The translations under genes were made by a program, and so were the position numbers. Positions 37,002 to 47,154 of a stretch of DNA of 64,000 nucleotides are shown here, piece after piece. The stretch is from Xiphias gladius (lineage: Eukaryota > Chordata > Actinopteri > Istiophoriformes > Xiphiidae), in the NCBI RefSeq assembly GCF_016859285.1, contig NC_053416.1, positions 709,501-773,500 of the forward strand, in the 5' to 3' direction. Below the pieces are notes generated by a model. That model was not told the DNA's origin and searched no databases. It saw nothing but the letters and a program-made list of their open reading frames with translations. How positions within the stretch are numbered: position 1 is the first letter of the stretch; each line of letters starts with the position of its first letter.

Positions 37002-40000
37002 TATATATATCTATATATTTTTTTTTTTTTTAAATTTATTTATTTATTTTTTTGCAAGAATGAAACTAATTTCTCTGATTCCAGCTTCTCAAATGTGAGG
37101 ATTACCTGTTTCTCTTCGTCCTGTAACAGTAAACTGAGTATCTTTGGGTTTTAAACTGTTGGTCGGACAAAACAAGACATTTACAGATGTCACCTTGGAC
37201 TATTTTATGTAAGAATGGGCATTTTTCATTATTTCCTGACCTTTCATAGACAAACAAGTCAGCAAAAATTTCTTGATCAATAGTTTAGTCTATGAAATGT
37301 GAAAGACTGAAAAAAATGCCTATGACAACTGCATAGATGGTAAATAAAGAAAATCCTCATTTGAAGGAGCAGAAACCAGAGAATGTTTGAAATGTTTGCT
37401 TGAAAAATGAAAATAAATAAATAAATAAATAAATAATCGTAATAGTTGCCAATTAATTTTTGGAAAAAGTTTAATTAATCCAATAAATTAAATGACTGAC
37501 TGTGTCATCTCTAAATGCAGGGCATTTTTCCCAGCACAAACTCAGTGTTTGCAGTGGTGAAGCTGAAACACAATAGGAAATTCAAGTTGCTAAATGTTGC
37601 TCCTCCTGTCTTACTGTGTTGTTTAAAGGTTTTTGGTTCTTTACAACAGAGTTCAAGAAAAATACATCAAAACATTTTAGGTTCTGGAAACCTTAAACGA
37701 GTTACTCAGTGGATTAACATCCCTTCATAACTTAATGTCATTCTGCTGATATTTTGTTACACATACTTTGGCATTTTCATTAACTGTGATAAAGTTTGTT
37801 TTTTCATTGAGTGCATAGCAATTGACATTGTTTTATCTCATCTCAAAATACTGACACGCTGTTGGAAAATTTTGATCTTGAAAAATTTAAACTATTTTAA
37901 CAACAGATGTTTCTTGCCTCGTCGCACTGACAGTTTGTTTTTATCTGAAGAACTTTCCACTTCGCTGTGGAACGAACTACATCTAACAAGGTGAAAAAAA
38001 TACCACCACAGCCGCGCAGACACTCTGAAAGGCTCCGATTGCACATAACTCTGAATGTATCAACAAATTTTATTTAGATCTTAATGAACGGCAAAAAAGC
38101 AAAGGCTCAGTTGCAGCATGATGTGGTGTTTGCAGCACATACACACCTGTTTTAAAAACTTGGGGTTGACATGAATGCTGGCATTGACGGTGGGCGGCAG
38201 CGGCTTGATGGGCCAGGCCGGGTCCAGAGAGTTGACCCGGACGTCCAGCGCATACAGTTTCTTCAGAGGAAACACATCGTCCCACGTTGATCGTAACTTG
38301 AACAGACTCTTTCTAGTGTTTTCATCCACCTACAAACAGAGGACATGACTTGGTCCAAAGCTACAAACAAAAGTCTGTAACACACTCAGTAACATCACAG
38401 CAAAGGATAATACAGATCTTTTACATGTGTTAGTTCTATGTTCATTACAAGTAAAAGGGGAAAAATATACTTTAAAATACTGTTTAAGCACTTTTTGGGA
38501 GTGTAAGTCAAAGTAAAAAATCAAAACTTTTATTAACAAGACTATGTCATGGCCTTAAGTACAAAAGGAGCAGAGTGCAGCAGCTACACATAAAAAGCAA
38601 GCAACACAAACAGGAGGGCAGTGGGCTGCTAAGATTTTTAGTGATTAATTTTAAACAATGCTAAACGGCAGCAAAGAGAACTGTACCTTTTCAAAGACAC
38701 ATATAAATGAAGTGATTAGGTTTTTAGCAAACACTGCTAGGTACTCTCCTCCAACATTCTTCACTATGGAATCCACTAAGTACAAAACTGGAAGCTTCTC
38801 GGTAGCTGGGGCCTGGAGTAATAGAGAACTCAACAAGTTTAGAAAACAACAGGGGTTAAACCAACATTTCAGAACAAATGCTCAAATTACAACTTGACAG
38901 GATTTAACAGGGGATGACAGCCCTCCCCCTCACTACCCGCTGTGAGAAAACTTAAAATTAAAATTTGGAAAATCCAAAAAAGAAAAAAAAAGAAAAAAGT
39001 CTGAAAAAGCATAAGAGTTGATAGATCCGATTTTTTTTGGTGGGGGGGCAAAAAGAAAACCCATAAAAAGCAGTCCACAGTACACAAGGTGTTTCTTCAG
39101 TCTGGAATCAAAATTAAATCAAGGAAAAATACCCAGATAAACTCCTTTGTAACCACGACGAAGAATTGATTAAAAAAAAAAAATATCCAGAAAAATCTTC
39201 CATCTTCTAGAGCATTCAGTCATTTCAGTGCCTGCAAACATGGATCTCGGGGATGATCCTTTTCTGGGGAGAAAAAAAGTCTGATGCACAGAGGATTTAA
39301 AAAAAAGAAAAAAAAAGGAGCTGAGTCTTGTCCTCTGGAACCTTTTTACCTCCAAAGAGGGTTTTCCCATAAACCGCTCTTTGTACGTTACCCTGATGAC
39401 ACATCAGCGAGTTTCACTCCACACCCAGTGAGTTTTATTCACTCACACTCATTCAAAGTTTTATCCCTCAAAGGGTTTTTCTTCCCTCAGTTGTTAAAAA
39501 ACACCGATAACCCATTAGGAAATAGGACAAGTGATTTGTCAGCATTTAAAGAAGCTGCTAGCTGAAATTAAACTCTACACACTTATGCAAAAGTCTGTTA
39601 CTAAACTTTGCAGCATCAGTTGAGTATATACTGTTTGTACAACCAGTCCGAACACGCCGAGTCAGACTCGGCCTCGTCAGTAAATGTAAACCAGAGTCAT
39701 ACCAATAAATTACACTGGGAAATAAAAAATGACAAAAAGCACATTTCACATTTTTTATTATAACATTTTAACCATTCAATGACATTTCAGTAATTCAAGA
39801 TTCACTAGTGAATTAATGCAAAGAAACTCTTATCTGATCCGATCAGCCTTCAAGTGACCAAAGCTTTGTGTCGCCAGGCGTCAAAGTGCAAACACTAACC
39901 ACAGAGGTAACTCAGGCAAACTGCTGACTGAAAAATCATTTCTATGGAGGGCGGAGGGGGCTCTGAAGAGGCCCAGTCTCCTGTGTTAAACAATAACTAC

Positions 40001-41302
40001 CCGACAATATTTATTGACAATAGAAAAACAGATGTAGTCTGACCTCAATCGGCAGGTATAAAGAATATGACTGCAAGGATACAGTGACGAATGCCAAAAT
40101 ACTCCTAGTGGCTGGGAATAGTCAGGGCTGCAAACTAAGTCAAAATCCACCGCAACAGATCGGATTCCTAGAAGAGTTTGACTTCCTGGGCTAGTTCTAT
40201 AACTTTTCATAAAAAGGCTGGTTCTCTACAGCGTCACTAACACGCTGCCCCCTTGTCCATTAGGTCAGCCTAATGTTTATAATACCTGCCACAGTTCAAA
40301 TGTCCATGGAGATAAATCGACCTCGGATCGTTAAATTGTTTAAATTAGCTTCAGTGCTGTCTTCCTGTTTTATTTTCCCCAGAAACAAAAGGGAGGCTCT
40401 TCAACAGCCTCCTCAAAAGTCTCAAAGAAGTCAAATTATAAACGACAGTTAAGAGGAAGTGAACACCCCCCTTTCCCCTGATTTTATAACTAATCTTTGG
40501 GTGGTAAACTCAATTATCCACGTTTTTTTTTTTAAATGTCGTCTTTTGTATCTGCCTCCTCCCTGTTGTCTTCTTGTAAAGAACTTTTAGCAAAGGCATC
40601 CAGTTTCAGGACAATAGACGGAACCTTTGGCAACGACTTACTACCTCAAAGTCACCTTTAATGAACCGAGTTAGCTAAAAACGCTGTCTTTTGGTTACAT
40701 ATTTTGACCTCGAAGTAAGTGGTTTTCGGCAACCTCACATTCAACACCAATGGCATCGCTCAGACCTTTAGCTAAATAACTTTACGGTGGATTTTTACCC
40801 CAGTTGAGCCCGAGAGCACACCAGGTTAAGCTCAATTTGGAATCAGTGCGGCGACTTTCGATAAAGATTAACTGCTCCAAAATCCTGTCTTGTTTAAAAC
40901 TAAATATATTAATATATAAACGAGCTTCTCAATTTAATACATTAAAAAAAATCGAGATAAAAAAAAGGCAGTGCCTCTCGATAGTGTCGCTAACCAGAAC
41001 AACAACGAAATGTAACGTATCTAGGTGACATGTCTCAACGATAGCCGCCATGTTAGCACATCGTCGACTGGGCCTACTATACATACAGCGACATAAGGCA
41101 TCTGAAATTGAAAGTATTCTATATTCATAAAAACCTTGCTTATTTGTGCTTCAATAATTGCGACGATATCCTTGGCGAAGTTGAGGTTTTCCTCGGCCAG
41201 AATGGTCAGCATGTTGATGTGTGGCTTGCTGTTGAATGTCAGGTCTTCCAGCGAGGACTGATACTCTCGGCAGGCATCTTCCCTCGCCGCGCTGTCGTCC
41301 AT
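25337..41302 (-). CDS. pcf11: Pre-mRNA cleavage complex II protein Pcf11
   Basis: Pcf11 is the core of cleavage factor IIm. It binds the Ser2-phosphorylated RNA polymerase II tail, Clp1 and RNA, and drives 3'-end cleavage and transcription termination in the nucleus. Exons (-) are 41302-41135, 38812-38687, 38329-38147, 36417-36211, 34947-33929, 33573-33399, 32797-32392, 31346-31203, 30701-29377, 29005-28933, 28614-28489, 28300-28177, 27797-27614, 27155-27000, 26562-26470, 25710-25675 and 25582-25337. All phases join, giving 1596 aa (human 1555). Order of parts is: CTD-interacting domain (about 1-140), Gln/Glu-rich coiled coil ending ELEHTKAQL (exon 4), long charged Lys/Ser/Arg region (exon 5), HRLSVDANLQIP (exon 6), a region of R-F-[DE]-G-P repeats (exon 9), ENHFGQVDVNDLLSKLIS (exon 11) and two zinc-finger regions (exons 13, 15-16). 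The start MDDSAAREDACREYQSSLED matches the vertebrate protein. Only minor boundary errors are likely. Confidence 0.97.
26131..26436. repeat. Inverted-repeat element ('gggctg...attgctctg' family) in pcf11 intron 15
   Basis: It begins 'ggggctgtgattattgattaatctgctg' and ends 'gatcaactaatcaatcaactaattgctct'. The centre has 'gaccaatggtccaaaaccc'. It is homologous to 9251-9530 and 45434-45737. Confidence 0.7.
27000..27155 (-). other. pcf11: pcf11 exon 14 (acidic helical segment)
   Basis: The exon encodes DWIEFEEIADLEERAKSQFF and a Glu/Lys-rich helix ending QVGE. It joins the two zinc-finger exons in phase 0, as in the vertebrate protein. It lies after an intron whose two ends carry complementary dinucleotide repeats. 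Confidence 0.9.
27614..27797 (-). other. pcf11: pcf11 exon 13, C-terminal zinc finger 1
   Basis: It encodes YSGNQCCLCSMRFTAAQTD and HLDWHFRQNH, a C-x2-C ... H-x3-H type zinc-binding pattern (Cys-Cys-Leu-Cys, then His-Leu-Asp-Trp-His). This region is needed for the 3'-end processing role and for Clp1 contacts in Pcf11 proteins. Confidence 0.85.
27866..28075. repeat. Inverted-repeat family member (partial) in pcf11 intron 12
   Basis: It starts 'gggctgcacatgacaattatttc' and carries 'taaccaattaatcgtttgatct', 'acgacgtcttcaaacgtctgg' and 'accaacagttcaaaacccagaaagattcag'. The right end is missing or diverged. Confidence 0.65.
29377..30701 (-). other. pcf11: pcf11 exon 9, R-F-[DE]-G-P repeat region
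   Basis: This 1325-nt exon encodes a Pro/Gly-rich low-complexity region with more than a dozen copies of R-F-D-G or R-F-E-G spaced by 8-20 residues (examples GRFDGPIGQQ, MRFEGPSNQM, SRFEGPGQPG). The Pcf11 FEG repeats are a vertebrate feature. Later parts are rich in Gln, Met and Pro, ending AVGMQQP. Confidence 0.9.
31790..32350. repeat. Two tandem inverted-repeat-family copies in pcf11 intron 7
   Basis: A first copy runs 31790-32010 ('ttgtctataaaatgttagaag' ... 'aacgactgaggcc') and a second 32020-32350 ('acaattatttcctttatcgag' ... 'actaatcatcgcagctcc'). Both carry the family centre with 'cagtccaaa' and 'atttgaga' blocks. An 18-A run is at 32268-32285. Confidence 0.65.
35870..36025. mobile_element. 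3' end of a LINE (L2/CR1-like) in pcf11 intron 4
   Basis: The sequence 'gtgtaaaacactgaactgcactaatctgg' followed by 'gaaaggtgctataaaaataag' is the usual 3' tail of fish L2-like LINEs. No coding part is left. Confidence 0.45.
36957..37020. repeat. (TA)n microsatellite followed by a T/A-rich tract in pcf11 intron 3
   Basis: More than 20 TA dinucleotides run from about 36957 to 37020, followed by a T-run and (tttat) units to 37055. This is a potential cruciform or unstable site. Confidence 0.9.
37056..37505. repeat. Head-to-head pair of inverted-repeat-family copies in pcf11 intron 3
   Basis: The left half (about 37056-37290) is in reverse orientation ('tcaaatgtgaggattac', 'aaactgttggtcggacaaaac'); the right half (about 37290-37505) is forward ('gctatgaaatgtgaaagactg', 'gccaattaatttttgg'), with an (AAAT)n run at 37409-37436. 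The RNA could fold back on itself. Confidence 0.55.
38147..41302 (-). other. pcf11: pcf11 exons 1-3: RNA polymerase II CTD-interacting domain
   Basis: The three exons (41302-41135, 38812-38687, 38329-38147; 477 nt, all phase 0) encode the N-terminal CID. Visible conserved segments are DLTFNSKPHINMLTILAEEN, PVLYLVDSIVKNVGGEYLAV and RKSLFKLRSTWDDVFPLKKL. The DSIVKN...Y segment forms part of the groove that binds the phosphorylated polymerase tail in known CIDs. Confidence 0.93.
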
Positions 41303-41487
41303 CTTTGAGCTGAGCGACCCGGGAAAAGCTACACCAGCTTTATCAATACCATAACCATTGATCAACAGGCAGTCCATGTACTCATGTAGCTAACTGTTCT
41401 GCCCTGACTCGGTGTAAAATAACGCCGGATTCGTGGTTTAGTTCGGCCGCCGCCTGTCTTAGTTCTCTGCGCGTTTTCGACGACAAG

Positions 41488-41650
41488 AAGATGGCGACTG
41501 TAACTAGAGGCCTCCAACGTCACAGGAAAGGTTTTATATCCCGCATGACGTCACTGCAGTCCCATTGGCTTGTCCTAGGCCGTCTGGCCCGCGGTTTTGA
41601 TTTCGATTGGCTCGATGGAATAACAGCCACACAAGCGAGCCAATCAGATT
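41488..41650 (-). promoter_or_regulatory. pcf11: pcf11 promoter: YY1-like site, CRE and three CCAAT boxes
   Basis: Upstream of the pcf11 start at 41302 lie AAGATGGCG (41488-41496, YY1-type core), a perfect CRE palindrome TGACGTCA (41546-41553), ATTGG at 41564-41568 and 41606-41610, and CCAAT at 41640-41644. No TATA box was found in a fitting place. This is the usual architecture of a housekeeping promoter driven by NF-Y and CREB/ATF. The sites are seen; binding is inferred. Confidence 0.6.
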
Positions 41651-41844
41651 GAAACAGTGTGAGATTATTACATAACAAAAGCCACAGCCACAGGATGATT
41701 ATCCAACACAACAACATGAGGCCAACGCATGTAGGCTTGGTTTACAGATTAAAAATAAATATTAAAAATTAAAAATATCAGCAAATCTATATTAAAGCAA
41801 GGCGTGCAAATCATAATATAATGATGGGATTCATTGAAATATGT

Positions 41845-41885
41845 TCACATGCAAGCCTATGATGTAATCATAGGCTTGCATGTGA
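41845..41885. other. Perfect 19-bp inverted repeat with a 3-nt loop
   Basis: The left arm at 41845-41863 (tcacatgcaagcctatgat) and the right arm at 41867-41885 are exact reverse complements around gta. It lies between the pcf11 promoter and a Tc1 relic starting at 41902. It matches no known gene or terminator type here. Confidence 0.9.
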
Positions 41886-41901
41886 CCAGTGTGGCGCTCC
41901 C

Positions 41902-42365
41902 TACGGTGTGTTCAGAAAGTATTCAGACCCCTTCACTTTTTTCACATTTTATGTTGCAGCCTGATGCTAAAGTTATTTGAATTCATTTTTCCCCTCCATC
42001 ACTCTACACTCGAAACCCCATAATGAAAAAGCCGAAACAGAACTTATGAATTTTATGCAAATTTATTAAACCGAAATAAACTGAAATATCACATTGACAG
42101 AAGTATTCAGACACTTTACTCGGTACTTAGTGGAAGCACCTTTGGCAGCGATGACAGCCTCGAGTCTTCTTGGGTTTGAAGCGACAAGCTCTGCACATCT
42201 GGATTTAGGGATTTTCTGCCATCCTTATCTGCAGATCCTCTCAACCTCAGGCAGGTTGGATGGGGGCCGTCGGTGGACAGCCATTTTTCAGGTCTCTCCA
42301 GAGATGCTGGATTGGGTTCAAGACAGGGCTCTGGCTGGACCACATTCACAGGGTTGTCCCTAAAA
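41902..42365. mobile_element. Tc1/mariner-like element, left part only
   Basis: It starts 'tacggtgtgttcagaaagtattcagacccc', continues 'ccataatgaaaaagcc' and 'atttattaaaccgaaataaac', then reads antisense to the C-terminal half of a Tc1 transposase ('ttggcagcgatgacagcctcgagtcttcttggg' and 'tgctggattgggttcaagacaggg'). It stops abruptly near 42365 and no right end is found. It is of the same broad group as the relic at 2246-3224. Confidence 0.85.
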
Positions 42366-43269
42366 GCCTTCTGTGTAGGATTAGTGCAGACCTACGCTGT
42401 AGCCTGGACCAGCGGCCTACGCCGTCGTGAGCATGTGGTCGATCGGCGTATGTCTGAGCAAATGAGCACAACAGAAAGACCGCAGGTGGCTTGAAAAGTG
42501 CTATGTGAACAAAAAGAGTATATGAATTTAGAAATCGCTGCTTTCTTAATGTTTGCGACATGATTTTCATGTTCAGAAGGGGGACCGACCATAGAATCAC
42601 TGACCCGAAGAGCCGCTCTCTGACAGGTTTCAAGTGTGATTTCGAAAAAGAAATGGGAGCTGACGGCTGCGTTTGTACTCGCTGTAAACATGAAATAACC
42701 TTGAAAGAAACTCTACTTGTGGCAGGTTTGCTCCACTAATTTAATGTTTGGAGTAATGAGTCATTCATAAAGACTGACAGACTAATCTGTTGTTGACAGC
42801 TGGGGCTTGACGCTAACTCTGTCAGTGTTAAAGCTGCCATGAAAGGCTCCAAACTAACTGGTTGGATATTATTAGACACAGTAACCAAACACCAGCGTGG
42901 GTGAAGAGGTGGTTAAAGAATTTAAATCAGTTTACTGGCTGAGACTGTCACTGAGGATGTCACGTCCACAGTGTTCATTTTCTCAGATTTTTTGTTTTGT
43001 TTTGTTTACAACCATTTTTTTTAAATTAAAAACAATGAAGGTAAAATCATTTATAAAATTAGACGACCAATATATGTCAAAAAATATCAGAAAAAGCAAT
43101 AGAAAAATGTGACAAAAGTCTGTAAAATATCCCCAAAACATTTTTGAAATATACAACAAAAACTAGTAAAATATCTGTTAAAAATAAGTACAATCTCAAA
43201 AAAATATTAATATTAAGACGTTATGTAGGGAGACAAAGTGAATTAAAAATGTAATTAAACCGCTGAGTG

Positions 43270-44205
43270 AAAAACGTAAAAAGATTTTGTGGAGGCAGCT
43301 CACATTCGTGCTCTCCAGAGGACGAACTCCTTCCTCTTTGGAGTGCCCCAGGGCTCCATCTTGGGACCAAGTCCATTTTCATTACGTATGCTCTCACTAG
43401 GCGATATCGTCGTAGGAACAACATTACCTCCCGTCTTTATGCTGATGATACACTGCTACAGTACATTTCCAGGTAGACATATAGCGGCGACTGTTTAGAC
43501 ATTAAAAACTGAATGTGCACTAACTTTCAATTCAATTCTGATAAAACTGAGGTCATTGGCCCTGACAGTCTGAACGCAGATTTTCACTTCATCCTTTTTC
43601 CAACACGAACCCTTCTGACTAAAACCTAAAATCAGAGGTGTCCTACTCGATTCCAACTTCATTTCTGAAGTTCATGTTAGCGAGGTCGTCCAATCCTGCT
43701 TTTAACTGCTGAGGAACATCACGAAAATCTGCTCATATCTGAGCTTCAGAGACCGGATCCATCAGACATGCTTTTATTTCCTCACATTTATACCACTTCA
43801 ACAGTCTCCTGAAGGCCTTTAATTGGCAAACTATTCACAGACTTCAAACTGTATAGAACTCAGCAGCCAGACTACTAATTAAAACCCAGAAAACGGATCA
43901 AATTACTCCGCTCGTAATGTCTTTACACCTTTTACCAGTTTATTACAGAACTGATTCAGTAGTAAAACTCTCTTCTGAAATCAAAAGGCTTTTCAATAAC
44001 TCTTTAAATCACGTTCTCTCTTTCACTCTGCTCCGGAAAATGTCTTTTTTGTAACTTTATTCGTTTTGGGTGAATCTGTCTACGTGTGTGTGTGCGCATG
44101 AGTGAATTTCATGTGTGACATGTTTTTCTTTTTCCATTTTGTCCTTGTAAAGCACTTTGCAATCTATGGTTGCATATAAATTAACTTTATTACTATTACT
44201 ACTAC
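43270..44205 (+). mobile_element. L2/CR1-like LINE relic with reverse transcriptase remnants
   Basis: The reverse transcriptase motif GVPQGSILGP is at 43340-43369 and the active-site motif YADD(T) is at 43438-43452 in another frame, so at least one frameshift separates them. Later text gives decayed 'RL.Y.NSLL..L' and 'AA..LIKTQK' type blocks, and the element ends in the typical 'taaagcactttgcaatct' tail with TTA/CTA repeats. It lies in the probable ncbp3 3' UTR or intergenic space and is dead. Confidence 0.75.
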
Positions 44206-44418
44206 ATTTTAACAACTGCGTGATCTTTTCTCTAGCATCACCATCAGTACAGCTATTAATTTTTTTAGCTCCACTACTGGTCAGACACTAGGACCAGATA
44301 AATCATCAGGATGTTGTTTGTTCTGTTCATATTGGTATTCCTAAAAATATAAGATGTTGGAGTGAAATATCTGGATCATCAGAATAAAACTCCAGACCAA
44401 ATACAAAAACAGAGAGTC

Positions 44419-44424
44419 TTTATT
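44419..44424 (-). promoter_or_regulatory. ncbp3: Candidate ncbp3 polyadenylation signal
   Basis: TTTATT on + is AATAAA on -, in a clean context (- strand: aataaagactctctg). It would give ncbp3 a 3' UTR of about 3.7 kb that contains an inverted-repeat element and a hAT-like copy. A nearer site is possible; this is weak support. Confidence 0.3.
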
Positions 44425-45433
44425 TTCTGGTGATGCCTCAGTCAAGTCTGATCTGATCTGTCAGGACAAACACTGCAGAGATGATGTGACATTTTCATTC
44501 AGCTGAACTCAAACTGCTGCTTTTTGATCTGGAATAACAGGAAACCAGGCGAATCAGAGGTCCACCAGTAACCCTGCTGGTCCAGTCACAGGTCATTCAT
44601 GCAGAGGCCACCTCAGTCCACTTTTACCAAATACACAATTAGTTAGTCCCAGTCTGTTCCTCTCATGTGTTCACTGTAGAGCCTGACTGGTACAGGGCCT
44701 ATGAGATTGTTTAAACTGAAAATCAGTATCACTGTCAGACAAATCAGCTGAAATTTTATTTATTTTTTAAAACACTTGTATTAAGGATCCAGTCAATTTG
44801 TTGGTGACCGAGCGCTTGAGACATTTTTCAGTGTAGAAATCCTCATCACCGTTTCTAAGCAACCTCCAACACATGCAGACGGTGACTGGTCTCCAGATAT
44901 ACACCCTGACATCAATACATGTATAAGTTATAAACGTCACACAGTATCGGACATGCCAATGTATGGATCGGGCTCCATTGTTTCTGCAGTTGAGATGATC
45001 GAGGCAGTTGCATCGATCATTAGATCAGTCACAGACAAAAAGCAGAAACCAAGCCGACAGTTGAGGGTGTCCTGTGGAGTTTTTAATCACCGGTAGCTCT
45101 GCTAGCACCGTGGAGCGGTGTTTTGTATTTGGTCCCTGTGTTTTCTGCCAGAGGTTTCCCACCACCACTGATCAACAGGAGGCGAGAAGAAGACTGTTAG
45201 CAAGAAAACATGGATGTCAAAGACGCGAGGCTTGAAACTTTTCCGAAAACCGGGCTCTGAAAATGTTTTATGCGAAGGAAACACGATCATCACATTCGTT
45301 AGAGCTCAGGGATACAGACCAGGGCTTCAACTAACTGGGTCCGGACAGATCAACTCTCTTCTTCCTTCACATCACAACATCTTTAACCCACAGCTGCTCT
45401 AAGCAGCGACAGCGCCCCCTCGGAATAGACCTT

Positions 45434-45737
45434 AGAGCTGCAACGACTCATCGATTAGTCGATCAACATTAAATAAATCTGCAATCAATGAATCGTTTGA
45501 GTTATATGTTGAGCAAAACTCAGGTCAACCTCTGATTACATACTAAAACCCAGGGAGTTGTCACGTGGCAGGTCGGTTGTTGTTGAATTGTGAACTAAAA
45601 TGGATTGAACGTGCTGTGAAAAAAATCCTCACATCTCAGAGGCCGCAGCCGCTTTTTACCTGATAAATCACCTAAACTATGGAGAAAAGTAACCGGAGAT
45701 TAGTCGATCATGAAAATAACTGGTAGTTTGCAGCTCT
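45434..45737. repeat. Complete inverted-repeat element with perfect 10-bp ends
   Basis: The ends AGAGCTGCAA (45434-45443) and TTGCAGCTCT (45728-45737) are exact inverted copies, and the subterminal 'cgattagtcgatcaa' / 'gattagtcgatcatg' also pair. It is 304 bp long with no open frame. This is the best preserved member of the family seen repeatedly in this window. Confidence 0.8.
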
Positions 45738-46964
45738 ATTTTACAGCCTGTGTGAAAGACTATTCGACCTATATGCAGCCTGTGGACAAGTTCCACTTTT
45801 TTGCATGATCAGTTTCACACTGGAGAAAACACTAAGTAATTGCAATTGATTAATAATCAGCGTAGCGGTGAAAAACGGATTATCTTCCCTATAATCAACA
45901 CAAAAGTACACACTTCCCTCCAGTAACAGTCCTAAAATTATGTAGAAATTGCAGACCCGTAAAATAAACCATGAGCCAACATTTGAATAATTATTTAAGT
46001 TTAATGTCACCTGGTAGGACTAGAGTCACTGTGGCCCCCAAAATGCTGGATTAAAAAAAAAAAAAAAAAAAAAGACACTAAACAACAAACCATGTAACTA
46101 AGTCCTACTGCAGGACGTACACCACAGTGTGTGTGTCCACACACACAGACAGGCAGCAGCGCGTCAGCGCCGAAGGAACTTGCATGTTGCTCAATAACAC
46201 GCAGATGACGATGATGACGATTAAAAATCCACATTTAGGACACTGAGCATCTGACAATCATCCTCAGACACGTCGGCCGGTCTTTTTGCTTTGTGTCTCT
46301 TTTTTCTAAGAGTCTGTTTCATCAGTTCTTCCAGCCTTAAGACAAACAACACAGAGGAAACACTGAGAAGTCTGGAAACAAAAAGGTGGAGTTTAGGGTG
46401 GAGTCAGATTTGCTGTTCTCGTTCCGTTTTCATCGCTCTTCCTGTTCATCTTTTATTGCTCCCGTCGTGTCTTTTCTGTCTCCGTGTCCCCTTCGCTGGC
46501 CACAGGGAAGACGTCGTGACTGAACATCAAGCCTCTGCTCAGACTGAAGGGGGCCAGGAAAACGTAAAAACACTTTGTGTAAATGAAGTTCTGCAGTGGG
46601 TTTGACGGCTGCATTGTGGAAGCCGAGCTGCAGCCGACGCGACGACGACAAGCTCAAAGCGCTGAGGAGGAATGGTCCCGAGCGAGGCATCGATACGACC
46701 ACCAGGTCCCCAGAGGACACGAGGCCTCAGGACGGCGCGGGTTGAGAAAAATGAAATGAGATTCAGAGCTGGTGGCTCACGATGTTAGAGGAGGAGAAGA
46801 GGTGACAGTGTTCAACATCTCCACAGTCACGTAGGAATGATTTACTGATGTAACAGAGCAGCCTTTTGAAAACCTGGCCCGGTGAGAGGACGAAGCTCGT
46901 TCACATCCGGACAACAAAACAACAGAGAAATGATGCACGCGTGGGAGTTTTTCTGGCTGTTAAA

Positions 46965-47070
46965 TATCAGCGCAGCTATTTCATGTATCAACAGGAGCTT
47001 GGGGGGTTCGGGAGACGGTGGGCCCCTGGGCATGGACGTGTGAAAGGCCCCAGATCCCTCCCACACAGGA
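46965..47070. repeat. Dispersed repeat with a 'gggcccctgggcatggacgtg' block, copy 3 (partial)
   Basis: It shares the 'gacggtgggcccctgggcatggacgtgtgaaaggcccc' block with the copies at 16475-16760 and 20505-20710. Confidence 0.5.
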
Positions 47071-47154
47071 CAATGGTTCTGCTTCTCTTTCAGGTGCTTT
47101 AGTGTTTAGATGACTTTATCAGAAATCCAATTCCAAAGTTATGCTTTGATAACA

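Noticed and set aside
41300..41377. Upstream in-frame Met at 41377 as the pcf11 start
   Set aside because: The ATG at 41302-41300 has a better context and gives a start like the known vertebrate protein. The extra 25 residues show no similarity.
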